Origin: Letharia columbiana
Lineage: Eukaryota > Ascomycota > Lecanoromycetes > Lecanorales > Parmeliaceae
Direction: 5' to 3'
Assembly (NCBI RefSeq): GCF_014066305.1
Contig: NW_023501134.1
Coordinates: 1 to 64,000, forward strand
Length of the DNA stretch: 64,000 bases
The stretch's first letter is position 1. Each line of letters starts with the position of its first letter. Positions 60,999 through 64,000 of this stretch are shown here, piece after piece. The notes under the pieces were generated by a model that was given only the letters and a program-made list of their open reading frames with translations, searched no databases and was not told the DNA's origin. Both the position numbers and the translations under genes were made by a program.

Positions 60999-61968
60999 GA
61001 TACAACATCAATGTTTGATGAAATATCGATAGCGGATAGCGTAGAAAACAGAGAGTAGGAGGTAGAAAGTCGAAAGTAGAAAGTAGAGAGCCTGGAGATA
61101 TGCAAACCATCAATATCACTCTTCATATTACCATATTCACGGCGTATTCACGGCGTATTGACAATGCCTGTAGGGTACTACTTAGTTCAGCTTGGCCCCA
61201 CCGGCCTTGAGGTGGGTCTAGTAGAAACCCTGCCAAGACTTATTTTTTGTGTATTGCCCGATATGTAATATTCACACCCTGCGTATATATGATCCTCAAC
61301 AAAATGCGTAACTACGTGATATGGCCTTTTTGGAATTCTTGAAAAGGTCGAATAAATAGTCAATAGGCCCTCGTCAAATTAGAGCTGTGGTGCGTGGTTA
61401 AGTAGCTTCCAATTCCATTCCACTAAAACTCAGCTAACTCAGCCATAGCAGCGGCACCAGTACTCAGAACGCCGTACGTCTTAACAGACTCATGGCTGCG
61501 GTAGCCCGATTAGCTGAAATAACCGAGACATCTCCATGGCTGCGGTAGCCCAATAAGGTGGAATAGTTGAGACCTCTTCGATAGCCCAATAGGTGTTAGC
61601 CTCTCCATGGCTGCGATAGCCCAAATAGGTGCATAGTTGAGACCTCTCCATGCTGCGTAGCCCAAATGGCTGAAATAGCTATATTCTGCTGCAACAAATA
61701 TAATTTTTTTTTTTCAGAACTGTCCCAAATGTCTTAAACTTCGTATTTATCGAGAATTTCTGCAAGCTATAAAGTCGTATATTCAAATACCTCCTGTCTC
61801 TAAAATGTCCTAGCCCCTCCATTCCTCGTCCGCTTTAGTTCTTTTCCGTAGCGCGTCAAACTATTAATATTTATCCTCACCCTATATCCTTCATTGATAG
61901 ATTGTATGTAGGGAGGATGGCTTCAGTCTCATTTTCATTAGACATGACACGTCAACTTGTGATTCGTA
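60999..61968. other. Intergenic with minisatellite
   Basis: This 970 bp is the 5' flank of the STK19-family gene and the left flank of the transposon. Close to the gene there is a purine-rich run of GTAGAAAGT-like words (about 61050-61092). Further out lies the 43-bp minisatellite annotated separately, and a T run near 61707-61717. Confidence 0.5.
61489..61680. repeat. Degenerate 43-bp minisatellite, about 4.5 copies
   Basis: Units beginning CTCCATGGCTGCGGTAGCCC start near 61489, 61532, 61601 and 61644; a shortened unit lacking CATGGCTG starts near 61574. Each continues with an A(A)TAGGTGGAATAGTTGAGAC-like second half. The variation between copies suggests an old tandem array. No palindrome or CRISPR-like spacer pattern is present. 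Confidence 0.75.
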
Positions 61969-61969
61969 G

Positions 61970-62032
61970 TCCGACTATTCGCTCCGCTCATAGTAGTCCT
62001 CAACTCAAAGACGCACTAGTCTTAAAGACGCG
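61970..62032 (+). repeat. Left terminal inverted repeat of the Fot1-like element
   Basis: 63 bp beginning TCCGACTATTCGCTCCGCTC; it matches the reverse complement of 63809-63871 at 61 of 63 positions (differences at about 62000 and 62023). It still contains several CpA dinucleotides, unlike the element core. Confidence 0.9.
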
Positions 62033-63808
62033 AAAATCTATTATTCCTTTCTAATTCTATATAGATCTCGTTCTATAACTTAAATCCTAATAAATACATT
62101 TTAATATATATATACTAGCTTTTATAGACTATAATTTAGCTTTCGAATATAAGCCTTAATAGCCTTATCGACCTTTTCTTATTAAATTTCCTTAGCCCGA
62201 GTAGCTCGCTTTAGAGCCTTCTTCGCCTTTTCTATAGCTATTTCTTTTATTATAGTTAGAGATTTACGTATTTAATCTACTAATATCTATTCTTTCTTCT
62301 AGATAATCGTCTTTAAAAGTATCTTATATACTCGCTTAACTACGGCCTCTTTATAAATAGTCTTAATATCTTACTTAATAATTTATCTCGAGTAGCTATT
62401 AGTAATAGATTCTTTTTATAAATCTAAGCTAATAGCTATTCATATACTCTTTAAAATAATAAAAGTCTAAGTAGTAAGTAGTTCTTTAAATTATTAATCG
62501 TATTTAATAACGTCTTCGACTTTATAAGAGGGTTCTAGTAAGTATAAGAGATATAGACTCATCTAAAGTTATAGCGCGAGGTGCTAGATTTCTAATTTTT
62601 TCAAGTACTACTTTAGAGTTATAGGGTATAAAATTAGTTCTTTTAAAAGATCGAATATATAATACTAGGCGTAAAGGTTTAGATTTTTATTTAATTAAAT
62701 ACTACGAGAAAGTTGAGTCTATTAAAGTCGCTACTTTTAAGATATATAGTCAAATCTATAGTCTTCGTATAATAATATTTAAATAATTAAAAGTATTTTA
62801 TATCTAATAACTATATAATATATATAGAATATAAGAAAAGTATAAATAAGTCGATCTTTAATTATTAGATAAATATATAAAATTCGTAGATATAGTAAGA
62901 TTCGAAGTCGTCTAGAATTAAGACTCTTTATTCTCTTACTTAACGATAATAAGAAAATATATTAAAATATAGTAGTTAGTTATATATTAGTCGGTTATTT
63001 AAATATTTAATAGATAAAATAGCTAATATAGTATTCGAAGATAAGTCGTTTTTCTTCCATTTATATAGAATATAAATATCTTTTAAAATTACAAATAAAG
63101 GTATACTTTAGTCTACGACGCTAATATATTTTACGAATATAATATAATTACGATTATCTAAATCTACGAATTATAGAGACTTACTTTTATTTAAAGTAAT
63201 AATATAATAGACGATTTTATAGCTAATTCGAAAGCTAGTCTTATTTATATTTTAAATATTCTAATATTATATATCCTTCTCTTTATAGCCTCTATCGAAA
63301 TTTCTTATACGTTACGCGTATACTCTTAATATTATATATATTCTTACGCTCGACACTAAGAGATTTTTTACTTTTATTTATAATATTTAAGATATTATTT
63401 TATAAATTATATAGTCTAATCTTTATCGAGTAATTTAAGAGAAATAATACAAATTTAAAGCGATTTTTAGAATATACTTAGTAGTACTCTAAATGTAATT
63501 TAGTTGAAGTAAATACTCGATATTATTTAAACGATTAATATAGTTATATAGCGACTATTTTTAAGTCGTAGTAAGACGTATATAGATAGATATTCGAGTA
63601 CTTCTAGAAGCTTATCCTCGAAGCCGTCTTTATACTCGTCGCGGTTTAAGATTATAATACTCTACGGCCGCTATAGCGCTGCGAAAATAACCGTTCTTAT
63701 ACTTATTAATAGTCTTTTAGACGAGTTTCTCTTACTTAGAATAAGATATAGATATAGTGTAATAAAATAATGGTGGATTACAATGTAGGGTGTCAAATCG
63801 CGAAAAAA

Positions 63809-63871
63809 CGCGTCTTTGAGACTAGTGCGTCTTTGAGTTGCGGACTACTATGAGCGGAGCGAATAGTCGGA
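63809..63871 (-). repeat. Right terminal inverted repeat of the Fot1-like element
   Basis: 63 bp inverted copy of 61970-62032, ending one base before the ATG at 63873. Two mismatches to the left copy. Confidence 0.9.
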
Positions 63872-63872
63872 C

Positions 63873-64000
63873 ATGGCAACAGCTGCAACACTAAACCAGG
63901 AGCCTTTTTTGCCCACAGAACCGAAGCAGCAGCATCTGTCGCCCAATTCATATGTCGATGCAGCTGGGGGAAATGTTGACACTTTCTCTCAGAATGGGAG
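63873..64000 (+). CDS. Start of an unidentified gene, cut by the right edge
   Basis: An open frame of 42 codons plus two bases runs from the ATG at 63873 to the window end, beginning MATAATLNQEPFLPTEPK. The preceding in-frame stop (TAG) lies inside the transposon inverted repeat. The base composition returns abruptly to normal (about half GC) after the AT-rich element. The peptide is too short to assign a family. If this is the true start, the original promoter and 5' leader have been pushed about 1.9 kb away by the transposon. It could also be an internal ATG of a gene whose real start lies left of the element. Confidence 0.45.
   Translation, partial: MATAATLNQEPFLPTEPKQQHLSPNSYVDAAGGNVDTFSQNG

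Larger units (their letters stand above)
61969..63872 (-). mobile_element. RIP-mutated Fot1/pogo-type (Tc1/mariner superfamily) DNA transposon
   Basis: This is a complete but dead cut-and-paste transposon of about 1.9 kb, the usual Fot1 size. It is bounded by 63-bp terminal inverted repeats. The core (about 62040-63770) is extremely AT-rich with almost no CpA or TpG but retained CpG and abundant TpA, the signature of RIP. Reading the minus strand around 62930-62600 and allowing for C-to-T changes, the pattern RVLILD-x-F-x-S-x-x-x-x-EF followed by a degenerate Pro/His block, QLLD-like and K-YY-K segments matches the DDE region of Fot1/pogo transposases; many stop codons interrupt it. The right end touches the ATG of the next gene. 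A clear TA target duplication could not be confirmed. Confidence 0.85.

Noticed and set aside
61489..61680. CRISPR array
   Set aside because: The units are contiguous degenerate tandem copies without unique spacers, in eukaryotic nuclear DNA.
62040..63770. Mitochondrial or centromeric AT-rich insert
   Set aside because: Flanking inverted repeats, the 1.9 kb length and the transposase pattern fit a RIP-mutated Fot1-type element.

Overview
This window is nuclear DNA of a filamentous ascomycete (Pezizomycotina). The evidence is compact genes with mostly 43-70 nt introns bearing CTAAC/CTGAC branch sites, fungus-specific families (Zn2Cys6 regulator, PAN1, CYP51B-type demethylase, STT4, ECM29), and a 1.9 kb Fot1/pogo-type transposon whose interior shows the CpA/TpG loss left by repeat-induced point mutation (RIP). 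The class cannot be settled from the sequence alone. No rRNA, tRNA, CRISPR or viral genes were recognised.

Layout, left to right: nitronate monooxygenase (minus, runs off the left edge); RPB11 (plus); PAN1 (plus); eIF3m (plus); sulfite oxidase (minus); a Zn2Cys6 transcription factor (minus); proteasome adaptor ECM29 (minus), divergent from sterol 14-alpha-demethylase CYP51 (plus); an FHA-domain checkpoint kinase of Chk2/Rad53 type (plus); an Mn-type CDF transporter (plus); a BTB/T1-domain protein (minus); an NCLX-like Ca2+/cation exchanger (minus), divergent from a membrane dipeptidase (plus); a UBA-UAS-UBX Cdc48 adaptor (minus), divergent from phosphatidylinositol 4-kinase STT4 (plus); a GCK-III Ste20-like kinase (plus); an RRM-YTH RNA-binding protein (minus); a 4.2 kb gene-poor stretch; an STK19-family gene (minus); a 43-bp minisatellite; the RIP-mutated transposon; and the start of an unidentified gene cut by the right edge.

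The genes are mostly single-copy housekeeping functions (transcription, endocytosis, translation initiation, proteasome assembly, sterol and phosphoinositide synthesis, checkpoint signalling, Cdc48 and m6A-reader functions) with no sign of a biosynthetic cluster or a new defence system. Exon models were built by joining conserved protein segments at GT-AG sites and checking phase at each junction.

The main oddities are gene structure and sequence integrity. Very small exons of 8, 10, 14 and 20 nt occur in STT4, the transcription factor and RPB11. The RPB11 first intron is 565 nt and holds a long reading frame in phase with exon 2. Three genes each need a one-base correction, two of them exactly at six-base G/C homopolymers, which points to sequencing or assembly errors. 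The transposon has intact-looking 63-bp terminal inverted repeats around a heavily RIP-mutated core and ends directly against the start codon of the next gene.
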